A DNA stretch of 40,629 nucleotides, from NCBI GenBank assembly GCA_002427545.1, contig DIRM01000053.1, positions 1-40,629 of the forward strand, read 5' to 3'. Shown here in pieces: positions 9,880 through 18,413 of the stretch. Both the position numbers and the translations under genes were made by a program. Source of the stretch: Mageeibacillus sp. UBA5436 (lineage in GTDB: Bacteria; Bacillota; Clostridia; Saccharofermentanales; DTU023). Each line of letters opens with the position of its first letter. Positions within the stretch are counted from its first letter, which is position 1. The notes below the pieces were generated by a model that made no database searches, was not told the origin of the DNA, and saw only the letters and a list, made by a program, of their open reading frames with translations.

Positions 9880-9888
9880 TGTTATCAT
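9880..9888 (+). promoter_or_regulatory. Extended -10 promoter at the start of rdgB
   Basis: TGTTATCAT, an extended -10 (TGN plus TATCAT), ends seven bases before the A of the ATG at 9895. A start point at that A would make a leaderless message. The -35 region (TTAATC at 9860-9865) is weak, which fits promoters relying on the TGN element. Confidence 0.45.
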
Positions 9889-9894
9889 TTGCTA

Positions 9895-10488
9895 ATGGAA
9901 ATTATTTTAGCTACACACAATTTAGATAAAGTCAGAGAACTTAAAGAATTAATTGATACAGATCAAATTGATCTTAAACCGATTTCTGAATTTAATATTG
10001 ATATGGATGTTGAAGAGAATGGTGAATCATATCGAGAAAACGCTTTGATTAAAGCCAGATATGCTCATCAAAAATTGCCTGGCAAACGAATTATTGCAGA
10101 TGATTCGGGTTTATCAATTGACATATTAGATGGTTATCCAGGTATTTATTCGGCGCGTTTTGCTGGTGTTGATACTGCATACAAGGATAAAATACAAGAA
10201 ATTTGGCATCTACTTGAACCTTTTGATCAAAATAGATGGCATGCTGCATTCCATTGTGCCTTAGCTTATATTGATGAGTTTGGCGCTGAGATGGTTTTCG
10301 AGGCAAAATGCCAAGGTGTTATTATACCCGAAATGCGTGGTGCAAATGGATTTGGTTATGATCCGATTTTTTATATGCCAGAATATAAAATGACTACAGC
10401 CGAGATGGACCCTAAATTAAAAAATGAAATTAGTCATCGTGGTCAAGCGGCAAGACTTTGGAAAAAGTATTTACTTGATTTAAAATAA
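9895..10488 (+). CDS. rdgB: XTP/dITP pyrophosphatase (Ham1/RdgB family)
   Basis: House-cleaning enzyme that hydrolyses dITP, XTP and related non-canonical purine nucleotides to monophosphates, keeping them out of DNA and RNA. The 197-residue protein has the family's ATHNLDKVREL start, ENGESYRENALIKA, the DDSGL metal/substrate motif, YPGIYSARFAG and the C-terminal GFGYDPIFY followed by SHRGQAA. An in-frame TTG at 9889 is possible, but the ATG at 9895 gives the usual Ham1 N-terminus. No ribosome-binding site is visible for either, and the extended -10 ends just upstream, suggesting leaderless expression. The ACT-domain gene begins 4 bases after its stop. Confidence 0.93.
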   Translation: MEIILATHNLDKVRELKELIDTDQIDLKPISEFNIDMDVEENGESYRENALIKARYAHQKLPGKRIIADDSGLSIDILDGYPGIYSARFAGVDTAYKDKIQEIWHLLEPFDQNRWHAAFHCALAYIDEFGAEMVFEAKCQGVIIPEMRGANGFGYDPIFYMPEYKMTTAEMDPKLKNEISHRGQAARLWKKYLLDLK

Positions 10489-10492
10489 AAAT

Positions 10493-10939
10493 ATGCAAAA
10501 TAAAAAAGAAAAATTTTATTTAATCGAAAAAAATTCTTTGCCTGAGATATATATTAAAGTGATGCAGGTTAAAGAGGGAATAAAAAACAAAACTTATCCC
10601 TCTGTTAATCAGGCAGTAAAAGAATTAGGTATTAGCAGAAGTGCTTATTATAAATATCGTAATTCCATTTTTAGTTATCATGGAACAGACTTTGATGCAG
10701 TAGATGTTTTTAATCTTATTGTAGAAATTGATTTAATCTCAGTAACAAAATTATTACGTATATTTGAAAAAAGTTCAGTTAAAATGATGAGTTTTCAACA
10801 ATCTCCAGTGATGAAAGGAATTAGTTCAATTCAAATTATTTGCCGTGAGATAATGAAAGATAATATTGATAATCTTATGACAAAATTGAAAAAAGAAAAT
10901 GGAGTCATTCAAATAACTCATCAAGCAATATGCGATTGA
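10493..10939 (+). CDS. ACT domain-containing protein, UPF0735/PheB family
   Basis: Small probable regulator. Of its 148 residues, the first 60 resemble a helix-turn-helix region (SVNQAVKELGISRSAYYKY, about residues 37-55) and the rest an ACT domain, normally an amino-acid-binding module. The start FYLIEKNSLPEIYIKVMQ is characteristic of the UPF0735/PheB group. In many Firmicutes this gene precedes homoserine dehydrogenase; here it follows rdgB by 4 bases and precedes a membrane protein, so context does not identify the ligand. The start has no obvious ribosome-binding site, so translation is probably coupled to rdgB. Confidence 0.8.
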   Translation: MQNKKEKFYLIEKNSLPEIYIKVMQVKEGIKNKTYPSVNQAVKELGISRSAYYKYRNSIFSYHGTDFDAVDVFNLIVEIDLISVTKLLRIFEKSSVKMMSFQQSPVMKGISSIQIICREIMKDNIDNLMTKLKKENGVIQITHQAICD

Positions 10940-10990
10940 ATATATTTAATCATTAAAGGTAATGAAATAAAAGGAAATAGTTAATAAAAT

Positions 10991-11887
10991 ATGAATTTAA
11001 GAATTTTAGTTGAATCATTAAAGTTTAATAAAATAAAATCCTCATCAGCGGTCAAAGTATTCTTTGTCCTATTGATTGCTATAAGAGCTTTTATGACTTT
11101 AGCTCCTATTGGAGATCGAGACTTTCAATTTATCAATAGTTTTTTAGAATCAGCAATCAATCAAAACCTGAATTTTAGTCTTCCTACAAAAGGCAATATC
11201 ATAATAATGGCTATATATTTTTCGGGCTATTTTTTATCTATTTTTATTGGTTTGCTTTATTCACAAATCTTCATTTTAGAAAATGAAAATTATCGTTCTG
11301 ATACGATTAATCTTAATGAAAAAAGTATTTTTATGATCCCAATAAAAAAAGCAAAAATGCCAGAGGAGCCAACCAAGGAATCTATTTCTGAATTTGTTAA
11401 AATGACTTTTAAACCTTCCTCTTTTAGAAGAAATATAGAGCGAGACAAGAATAATAATATTCCATATGTAAAAACGGCTTTACTTGATTCATTAAAAAAA
11501 TTGCCTCAACTTATTTTGTTTTTATTGTTGTTTATGATACTCCTAATGTTTTCAACGCCATTTTTCACTTTGCCGTTTATTATTATTACGAGCATGCTGA
11601 TTTTTGCTCCTCTAAATATGCTCTATGCACAAAATAAATTTGCTCGGTCATTGGAACTCAGCTATAGACAAACAAACGGTGCTAAATTAACCATGTTTTT
11701 TACCTATATAATGCAGAATTTTATTTTCAATTTAATCTCAGACAGTTTAATGCTAGTTCTCGAAAATTATTATTATAGTTATTTGGTTATAGAAACGTTT
11801 ATTTTCGCAATAAAAATATTGGCGACTGCAAGATTATATGCTTTATTTTATCAAATTTTGGCTTTGAGACAGCCTTATCGTACCTAA
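10991..11887 (+). CDS. Polytopic membrane protein, family not recognised
   Basis: I do not recognise this 298-residue protein. Hydrophobic segments suggest about six transmembrane helices near residues 20-40, 68-95, 172-190, 192-212, 233-257 and 262-290. A basic, hydrophilic loop lies between the second and third (about 97-165). The overall pattern recalls small DUF975-like integral membrane proteins of Firmicutes, but I see no diagnostic motif. The ribosome-binding site is weak (AAAGGAAA, far from the ATG). It stands between the ACT-domain gene and prfB, in the same direction, with no terminator visible on either side. Confidence 0.65.
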   Translation: MNLRILVESLKFNKIKSSSAVKVFFVLLIAIRAFMTLAPIGDRDFQFINSFLESAINQNLNFSLPTKGNIIIMAIYFSGYFLSIFIGLLYSQIFILENENYRSDTINLNEKSIFMIPIKKAKMPEEPTKESISEFVKMTFKPSSFRRNIERDKNNNIPYVKTALLDSLKKLPQLILFLLLFMILLMFSTPFFTLPFIIITSMLIFAPLNMLYAQNKFARSLELSYRQTNGAKLTMFFTYIMQNFIFNLISDSLMLVLENYYYSYLVIETFIFAIKILATARLYALFYQILALRQPYRT

Positions 11888-11937
11888 AATAAATAGATGA
11901 GAATAATTTGCATAGAAGTTAACAAGAGAGGACAAAC

Positions 11938-13044
11938 ATGGTTGAAATTGAACAAATTCAAGCAGCTATTCATAAAGACTATAAACCGCTAGAGGAACTT
12001 GCCGAATCCTTAAATTTAGAAGAGGCGGATCGTAAAATTTCAGAATTAGAATTACGTTCATCTGAACCAGGATTTTGGGATGATATTGAAAAAGCCCAAA
12101 CGGTACAAAAAGAAATTACTGATTTAAAAAAGAAAATTGAAAAATTTAACAATCTCAGAGAGATGTTAGAAAATCTAGACATCTTATGCGAATTAGCCAT
12201 ATCAGAAGAAGATGATTCTGTTTTTGAAGAAATAAAACAAAATTTTTCTGAATATCGGCATTATTTTGATCAATTAAGAATGGAAACCTTGTTTACAGGT
12301 GAATATGATCATCTAAATGCAATTATGACTTTGCATGCGGGAGCTGGTGGCACTGAGGCACAAGATTGGACACAAATGCTATTTCGTATGTATTCACGTT
12401 GGTGTGAACAACATGACTTTTCATTAAAAGTCTTGGACTATTTAGACGGTGATGAAGCGGGAATTAAAAGTATTACTTTCAGAATTCAAGGTGACAATGC
12501 CTATGGTTATCTGAAATCAGAAATTGGTGTACATCGTTTAGTTAGAATTTCACCTTTTGACGCCTCAGGTAGAAGACATACTTCTTTTGCTTCGGCAGAA
12601 GTCATACCAGAATTTGATAATACGATTGACATTTCAATTAATCCTGATGATCTTAGAGTTGATGTTTACCGCTCTTCTGGTGCAGGTGGACAGCATGTTA
12701 ATAAAACTTCATCAGCAGTTCGTATCACCCATTTGCCAACAGGTATTGTTGTTGCTTGTCAAAATGAACGATCTCAAACCCAAAATAAAGAAACAGCAAT
12801 GAATATGCTGAAAGGTAAATTATTTGCTTTGGCTAAACAAGCGCAAATTCAAAAAATTGATGATTTAAAAGGTGATCAATTAGAAATTGGCTGGGGCAAT
12901 CAAATTAGATCTTATGTTTTCATGCCGTATACCAAAGTTAAAGATCATCGAACAGACTTTGAAAGCAATGATGTCGATGGTGTTATGGATGGCGATTTGG
13001 ATGATTTCATTAATGCTTATTTGACAGGAGAAGCAAAAAAGTAG
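11938..13044 (+). CDS. prfB: Peptide chain release factor 2 (no programmed frameshift)
   Basis: Recognises UAA and UGA and triggers peptide release. The 368-residue chain has the N-terminal helical domain, the RF2 stop-codon tripeptide SPF (residues 205-207), and the catalytic GGQ (250-252) within SSGAGGQHVNKT. Most bacterial prfB genes carry an in-frame TGA near codon 25 that requires a +1 shift. Here the equivalent region (residues 17-47, up to EPGFWDD) reads straight through, so RF2 autoregulation by frameshifting is absent. The start follows a GAGAGGA site. TGA is used as a stop in this window, for example by rdgB's neighbours at 5154 and 28197, so RF2 is needed. Confidence 0.96.
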   Translation: MVEIEQIQAAIHKDYKPLEELAESLNLEEADRKISELELRSSEPGFWDDIEKAQTVQKEITDLKKKIEKFNNLREMLENLDILCELAISEEDDSVFEEIKQNFSEYRHYFDQLRMETLFTGEYDHLNAIMTLHAGAGGTEAQDWTQMLFRMYSRWCEQHDFSLKVLDYLDGDEAGIKSITFRIQGDNAYGYLKSEIGVHRLVRISPFDASGRRHTSFASAEVIPEFDNTIDISINPDDLRVDVYRSSGAGGQHVNKTSSAVRITHLPTGIVVACQNERSQTQNKETAMNMLKGKLFALAKQAQIQKIDDLKGDQLEIGWGNQIRSYVFMPYTKVKDHRTDFESNDVDGVMDGDLDDFINAYLTGEAKK

Positions 13045-13134
13045 CATGTTAGAGATAGCTATTTATTCATTAACAATATTAATAGGTCAATGTAAATACA
13101 ATTATTAATAAATGGGAAGAATTAAGGTGATAAT

Positions 13135-14703
13135 ATGCAGAAGAAAAGAGCTTTAATTAGTGTTTCAGACAAAAGAGACGTGAACGAATTGGCACAAAAT
13201 TTGATTGATTTGAATTTTGAGATTATTTCAACAGGTGGCACAGCAAAATATTTAGCTGACAATAATATTCCTGTCACAGAAGTAAGTGAAATAACGGGTT
13301 TTCCTGAATGTTTTGATGGACGAGTAAAAACTTTACACCCAATGGTTCATGGTGGTTTATTAGCAAGACGTGATTTAGAAGAGCATATGCAAAGAGCCAT
13401 TGAATTAAATATTTCTATGATTGATCTTTTGGTAGTTAATCTTTATCCTTTTTTTGAAACTGTCAAAAAGCAACATGAAAATCTTGAAGCTTGCATTGAA
13501 CAAATTGACATTGGCGGACCTGCGATGTTGAGGTCTGGAGCTAAAAACTTTAATTTTGTAACCGTTATTACTGATATCAACGATTATCAACCCATTATAG
13601 AAGAATTAAAAAATAACGGGACAGTCTCAAAACAAACCAATTTAAGATTAGCAGCAAAAGTTTTTGCTGAAACTTCATTTTATGATAGCCTTATTTCTGA
13701 TTATTTAAAAAGTCGCTTGGAGTTAGAAGCTGAAGCAGAATCAAAAATTGAGCCAACAGATAAATTAACATTAGCTTATCAAAAAATTACTAGTTTACGT
13801 TATGGTGAAAATCCAAATCAAAATGCAAATGTTTACAAAAAACCTTTAACGACAGGTTTTGGTTTAACCGATGCAAAACAATTACATGGTAAAGCTTTAT
13901 CTTATAATAATTTTGCTGATACTGATGCAGCTTTGGCCATGATTAAAGAATTTTCTGAACCGACAGTTGTGGCAGTTAAACATAGCAATCCTTGTGGTAT
14001 TGCTTCCGCAGATAATATTTTTGAAGCATGGAATAAAGCTTATGAAGCGGATCCTGTCTCGATTTTTGGAGGTATTATTGCTCAAAATCGACCTGTTAAT
14101 AAAGCTGAAGCAGAAAAAATGTCTGAAATTTTCTTGGAAGTGGTATTAGCACCAGATTTCGATGCAGATGCACTGGAAATTTTAGAAAAGAAAAAAAATA
14201 TTCGTTTATTAAAATTAGAAAAATTGAGTGAACATTATCCAGAAAATTCAAAAATGGTTAAAGAAATTTTTGATGGCTTATTAATTCAGGATTATGATCA
14301 AAAAGCAATGGATCAGGAACCACATAAAATAGTTACAAAGGAACAACCTGATGAAGCAGATTTGGCAGATTATCTTTTCGCAATGAAAGTGGTTAAGCAT
14401 GTTAAATCTAATGCTATTGTTTTAGTTAAAAATAAACAAACTGTGGGAATTGGACCAGGACAGCCTAATAGAATAACATCTGCTAATATTGCCATTGAAC
14501 AAGCAGGCGATAAAGCAAAAGGTTCAATTCTTGGTTCCGATGCTTTTTTCCCATTTGCTGATACAGTAGAAGCTGCATATAATGCAGGAGTTAAAGGGAT
14601 TATTCAACCTGGTGGTTCAATCCGTGATCAAGAATCAATTGATTTTTGTGATGAGCATGCTATACCAATGATTTTTACAGGTTCGCGTCATTTTAAACAT
14701 TAA
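13135..14703 (+). CDS. purH: Bifunctional AICAR formyltransferase/IMP cyclohydrolase
   Basis: Carries out the last two steps of de novo IMP synthesis: formylation of AICAR with 10-formyl-THF, then ring closure. The 522-residue protein has the N-terminal MGS-like cyclohydrolase domain (RALISVSDKRDV, STGGTAKYL, FDGRVKTLHP, about residues 5-70) and the C-terminal transformylase domain with LRYGENPNQNA, SYNNFADTDAA and the catalytic KHSNPCG. Length is normal, with no truncation. The gene has an AAGGTG site before its ATG. None of the other pur genes is nearby, and I see no purine riboswitch in the 90-base upstream gap. Folate-dependent neighbours thyA and folA lie 3 kb downstream. Confidence 0.97.
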   Translation: MQKKRALISVSDKRDVNELAQNLIDLNFEIISTGGTAKYLADNNIPVTEVSEITGFPECFDGRVKTLHPMVHGGLLARRDLEEHMQRAIELNISMIDLLVVNLYPFFETVKKQHENLEACIEQIDIGGPAMLRSGAKNFNFVTVITDINDYQPIIEELKNNGTVSKQTNLRLAAKVFAETSFYDSLISDYLKSRLELEAEAESKIEPTDKLTLAYQKITSLRYGENPNQNANVYKKPLTTGFGLTDAKQLHGKALSYNNFADTDAALAMIKEFSEPTVVAVKHSNPCGIASADNIFEAWNKAYEADPVSIFGGIIAQNRPVNKAEAEKMSEIFLEVVLAPDFDADALEILEKKKNIRLLKLEKLSEHYPENSKMVKEIFDGLLIQDYDQKAMDQEPHKIVTKEQPDEADLADYLFAMKVVKHVKSNAIVLVKNKQTVGIGPGQPNRITSANIAIEQAGDKAKGSILGSDAFFPFADTVEAAYNAGVKGIIQPGGSIRDQESIDFCDEHAIPMIFTGSRHFKH

Positions 14704-14768
14704 TAATGGTAGTTTTGTAAGTGTTTTATAACAAAATAAAATAATCAAAAACTCAATAGGAGAAGCTC

Positions 14769-16097
14769 TTGAGCGAAAAAATTAAAGTAGCAATTTTTGG
14801 TGGTTCTTTTGATCCTTTTCATAATGGGCACCTTAAGGTGATTGAAGGTTTGATCAATTTAAATAAATTTGATCGTATTATTGTGATGCCATTGGGTTTA
14901 GCACCTCATAAAGACGGCTATATGACGCCAGCAGGTTATCGTTATGAGATGATACGTCTGGCACTCAAAGATTATCCAGAGGTCTCTATTAGCGATTATG
15001 AGATTAATAGACCTGGCAAATATTCCTATACTTTGGATACGATTGAACATTTTGAAAATGAAATAAAACATAGACATATTCTTGAACAAAGGAACCGGCT
15101 TCGTAAGAATAGAAATAAACATAATAGGAATAAAAGAAATCAAAGAGAAGATTATAAATATTTTGAAAGTATCGAACAAGATATTGAAAATTTGAAAATT
15201 AAGGTCAAACTCTCTTTGATTTATGGTTCTGATGCTTTGGATACGATTGAAAATTGGCATGAACCTGCTAAATTAATGCAAGAAGCATCTTTATGGATAT
15301 GCCGTCGAGGCGATGAAGATATCAAACATATGCGAGAACGAGCAGATTATTTAACAAAAAAATATCATGCTAAAATAAAATTTTTTGATATTGATGAAAC
15401 GGAACATTCTGGTACAGATATTAGAACACAATTATTAGCGAATCAATATCCAAAAGGCGCTTTACCTAAAGTCGTTAAAAAATTTATTAAAAATAATCAA
15501 ATTTATCGTCTGCAAGATGATATGGCTTGTTTAAGTAAAAAAGATTTAATTCAAATTGCTATTTATGAAAATCTTGTCAGAAAAAAAGTATCAAGAAGTC
15601 GCTTAATTCATTCTTTGAATGTCATGCAATATGCCGTTCATTTGGCTAGAATTCATCATTATGATTTAATGAAAGCTGCAACAACAGGTATTTTACATGA
15701 TGTTGCCAAAACAATGAAAATAACAAAACAGTATAAATTTGCAAAGCGTATAGGAAAATTAGATCCTATTAACAAAAATATTGCTCATGGTCCTGCAGGT
15801 GCCTATTATATTTCAAAGTATTTATATATAAAGGATGAAGAGATTATAAATGCTTTAGTTTACCATACGACTTCTCGTGGTAATATGACAACTTTAGATA
15901 AAATAATTTATCTATCAGATAAAATTGAATATGGTAGACCATTTCCTAATTTAGATGGGATTAGAGCTGCAGCAGAAGTGGATTTAGATGAAGCTATGCG
16001 CATGTGCCTAGAAGAGGTTCAAGAAGTTTTAGAAAAACGTGGCCGCAAAGGTCATCCAAGTACTTTAGCAGCCGTAGAATATTTGAATAATCAATAA
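14769..16097 (+). CDS. nadD: Fused nicotinate-nucleotide adenylyltransferase (NadD) and YqeK-type HD hydrolase
   Basis: One chain of 442 residues combines two enzymes that are usually neighbouring genes. Residues 1-247 are NadD, which makes deamido-NAD: GGSFDPFHNGH (11-21), APHKDG, YTLDTIEHF, YGSDAL and a late SGTDIR element. Residues 250-442 are a YqeK HD-domain protein, a family reported to hydrolyse diadenosine tetraphosphate: metal ligands fit His281, His310-Asp311, His340, His366 and Asp384. Between TIEHF and the YGSDAL strand there is an extra stretch of about 40 residues, very rich in Arg, Asn and Lys (103-128). The start is TTG with AGGAG six bases upstream. rsfS follows at 15 bases, matching the usual nadD-yqeK-rsfS order. 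Confidence 0.92.
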   Translation: MSEKIKVAIFGGSFDPFHNGHLKVIEGLINLNKFDRIIVMPLGLAPHKDGYMTPAGYRYEMIRLALKDYPEVSISDYEINRPGKYSYTLDTIEHFENEIKHRHILEQRNRLRKNRNKHNRNKRNQREDYKYFESIEQDIENLKIKVKLSLIYGSDALDTIENWHEPAKLMQEASLWICRRGDEDIKHMRERADYLTKKYHAKIKFFDIDETEHSGTDIRTQLLANQYPKGALPKVVKKFIKNNQIYRLQDDMACLSKKDLIQIAIYENLVRKKVSRSRLIHSLNVMQYAVHLARIHHYDLMKAATTGILHDVAKTMKITKQYKFAKRIGKLDPINKNIAHGPAGAYYISKYLYIKDEEIINALVYHTTSRGNMTTLDKIIYLSDKIEYGRPFPNLDGIRAAAEVDLDEAMRMCLEEVQEVLEKRGRKGHPSTLAAVEYLNNQ

Positions 16098-16112
16098 AAA
16101 TAAGGAGAAAGC

Positions 16113-16463
16113 GTGGATATTGAAAAATTAAAAGATGAAATTGTTGATATTTTAGACAATAAGAAAGCGATTGATATTGAAGTCCTTCCTGTTAAGGACA
16201 AGACAATTCTAGCAGATTATTTTATTATTGCTAGTGGATCTTCGAATACGCAAGTCAGAGCTTTAACAGATGAAGTCATATATGAAATAGAAAAGCGCCT
16301 TCACATTACGCCAAAACGTAAAGAAGGTGATTCTAAAAATCGTTGGAATTTGCTTGATTATCAAGATGTGATCGTTCATATATTTCATCAAGAAGAGAGA
16401 GAATTCTATCAAATTGAAAAATTATGGCATGGACCAATCATAAAAGATATTGTTGATAATTAA
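16113..16463 (+). CDS. rsfS: Ribosomal silencing factor RsfS
   Basis: Binds ribosomal protein uL14 on the 50S subunit and blocks subunit joining when nutrients are low. The 116-residue protein has the family hallmarks: KAIDIEVLPVKDKT, ADYFIIASGSSNTQVRAL, a GDSKNRWNLLDYQDVIVHIF segment close to the usual EG...W.LLDYGDVVVHIF, and the C-terminal YQIEKLWHG. It starts with GTG behind AAGGAG, 15 bases after the NadD-YqeK fusion, so the two are almost certainly co-transcribed. After it, about 200 bases hold no gene before the ComEA-like start; an imperfect inverted repeat (CAATCT...ATCAA around 16473 and 16512) has no T-run. Confidence 0.95.
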   Translation: MDIEKLKDEIVDILDNKKAIDIEVLPVKDKTILADYFIIASGSSNTQVRALTDEVIYEIEKRLHITPKRKEGDSKNRWNLLDYQDVIVHIFHQEEREFYQIEKLWHGPIIKDIVDN

Positions 16464-16660
16464 GAAAAAAACAATCTGATCAATAATTATAAATTAAAAA
16501 TTTCTAAAAATTTGTTGATCTAAGATTGAAAAAGCTATTTTTACAAATTTTACAAATAATATATTAAAATCCATCTTCTGTGATTTTATATAATGAATCT
16601 AGCGTTAATTTATATCAAAAAAATTATCTGGAATCATTATTATAATGGAGGGTGGATTTT

Positions 16661-17427
16661 ATGAAGTCTAAAAAAAAATTTATAAGATTCTTTTTTTTAT
16701 CATTGTCTTTATAATACTTCTCATTTTTTATTTTATTTTGCCAGGAAAAGAACCAAATTCTCAGCAAGAAAAAATTGAGATTTTAGATACTTCAACTGAA
16801 TCTGAAAATATTTATGCAGATAGCAATGATTTAAAAAAGACGAATGAACAAGAAGATTTTACGGATACTCAAGACACTGAAATCAAGATTAATAACAAAA
16901 CTGAAAATCAAGCAACAAATCGTGTTAAGATAGATGATAATACAGAAAACTCAAACTTTCCTGTTCATATTATGGGTGAAATAAATAAACCAGGTGTCTA
17001 TTATGTAAAACATGGAGATATTGTCGATCAAGTTGTTAATAAAGCTGGTGGTTTAACGGAAAAAGCTGATTTGTTTTTTGTTAATTTAGCTGACGAAGTC
17101 ATGCCTAATCAAAAAATCTATATTCCATCAATAGATGATGAGGAATTGTCCTTAGATAGTTATCTAATGATTATAAATAGTAATGGAACTCAAGAAAACA
17201 AAAATAATTCTGAAAGTTCAGTTAAAACTGATGAAAAAATTAACATTAATTTATCAGATGAAATTGATTTACAAAAATTAAACGGCATTGGTCCAAGTAA
17301 AGCAGCTGATATTGTTAATTATCGACAGGAAAATGGGGAATTTTCTAGTATTGAAGAAATAATGAATGTTCCTGGTATTAAAGAAAATACCTTTGAAAAA
17401 ATTAAAAACAAAATCTGCATAAACTAA
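16661..17427 (+). CDS. comEA: ComEA-like SLBB/helix-hairpin-helix protein with a frame break at an A9 run
   Basis: Resembles ComEA, the membrane-anchored DNA receptor of transformation. The open frame from about 16672 encodes a hydrophobic anchor (LFFIIVFIILLIFYFIL), a polar linker, an SLBB domain (PVHIMGEINKPGVYYV) and C-terminal tandem HhH motifs (LNGIGPSKAADIVNYR, VPGIKENTFEKI). The only start with a strong ribosome-binding site (GGAGGGTGG, ATG at 16661) is in another frame: it reads MKSKKK, then stops at 16712. The two frames meet at nine A residues (16670-16678). One extra A, or a -1 slip, would give a continuous 255-residue protein with a basic N-terminus before the anchor. The first in-frame start codon after the shift, TTG at 16738, would remove the anchor. 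No comEB or comEC is adjacent. Confidence 0.75.
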
Positions 17428-17526
17428 AGAGATAATGCTTCATATGTTTGATTTACTTTTATTAAAGAATTTTGGATGTTAAAATATAAATTAATTGTGT
17501 TTAAATTTACTTTGAGGTGAGAAAAA

Positions 17527-18357
17527 ATGAGTTTAGCTGACAAATTATTTATAGAAAATTGTAAAGAAATTTTAGAAAATGGGTATGATTTAACTGGTGA
17601 AAAAGTTAGACCTCATTGGGAAGATGGCACACCATCTTATACTAAAAAAGTTTTTGGAATTGTAAATCGTTATGATTTAAGTAAAGAATTTCCAATTTTA
17701 ACTTTACGTACCATTAATTATAAGGCAGCTATTGATGAACTTTTATGGATTTGGCAAAAAAAATCAAATAATATTAATGATCTTAATAGCAAAATCTGGG
17801 ATCAATGGGCAGGAGATGATAATACAATAGGTAAAGCTTATGGTTATCAACTGCAAATTAAACACAAATATAAAGAAGGCATGTTTGATCAAGTTGATCG
17901 CGTTATATTTGATTTGAAAAACAATCCAACTTCTCGACGGATTATAACATCAATGTATAATTTTGAAGATTTATCTGAAATGAATCTGTATCCTTGTGCT
18001 TATAGTATGACTTTTAATGTAACAGGAAATAAGTTAAATGCTATTTTAAATCAAAGATCACAGGATATGCTAGTTGCTAATGGTTGGAATGTCACGCAAT
18101 ATGCAATTTTAGTTCATATGTTTGCACAAGTCTCTAACTTAGAAGTCGGTGAATTTATCCATGTTATCGCAGATGCTCATATATACGATCGTCATATACC
18201 AATTGTTGAGCAATTAATTGAAAGAGAAACTTTTCCTGCTCCTAAACTTTTAATCAATAAAGAAATTAAAGATTTTTATGATTTCAAAGTTGAAGATTTT
18301 GTTTTGGAAAATTATCAGCATGGTGAATCAATTAATAGAATTCCTGTTGCTATTTAA
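17527..18357 (+). CDS. thyA: Thymidylate synthase, ThyA family
   Basis: Converts dUMP to dTMP using methylene-tetrahydrofolate, producing dihydrofolate. The 276-residue protein resembles the Bacillus subtilis ThyA branch rather than the E. coli type: DGTPSYTKKVFG, ELLWIWQKKSNNINDLN, IWDQWAGDD, PTSRRIITSM, the active-site Cys157 in LYPCAYS instead of the common PPCH, QRSQDM (phosphate-binding Arg), and DAHIYDRHI. The C-terminus ends in a short IPVAI. The start has a GAGGTG site. folA follows at 56 bases and regenerates the folate this reaction oxidises. Confidence 0.95.
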   Translation: MSLADKLFIENCKEILENGYDLTGEKVRPHWEDGTPSYTKKVFGIVNRYDLSKEFPILTLRTINYKAAIDELLWIWQKKSNNINDLNSKIWDQWAGDDNTIGKAYGYQLQIKHKYKEGMFDQVDRVIFDLKNNPTSRRIITSMYNFEDLSEMNLYPCAYSMTFNVTGNKLNAILNQRSQDMLVANGWNVTQYAILVHMFAQVSNLEVGEFIHVIADAHIYDRHIPIVEQLIERETFPAPKLLINKEIKDFYDFKVEDFVLENYQHGESINRIPVAI

Positions 18358-18413
18358 ACACATACAGAGTACATATGGTATGTTAAGATTGATGTAGTAA
18401 AGGAGATAGTGAT

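Noticed and set aside
12557..12802. 81-residue open frame inside prfB
   Set aside because: Out-of-frame shadow of the conserved RF2 domain containing the GGQ motif; no start signal.
14898..15260. 120-residue reverse-strand frame inside nadD
   Set aside because: Lies opposite the conserved NadD motifs and the AT/Asn-codon-rich insertion; no family resemblance, and no other reverse genes exist in the window.
16464..16660. Possible riboswitch or small RNA in the rsfS-comEA gap
   Set aside because: Only an imperfect inverted repeat with a large loop is visible; no known aptamer motif, promoter or T-run.
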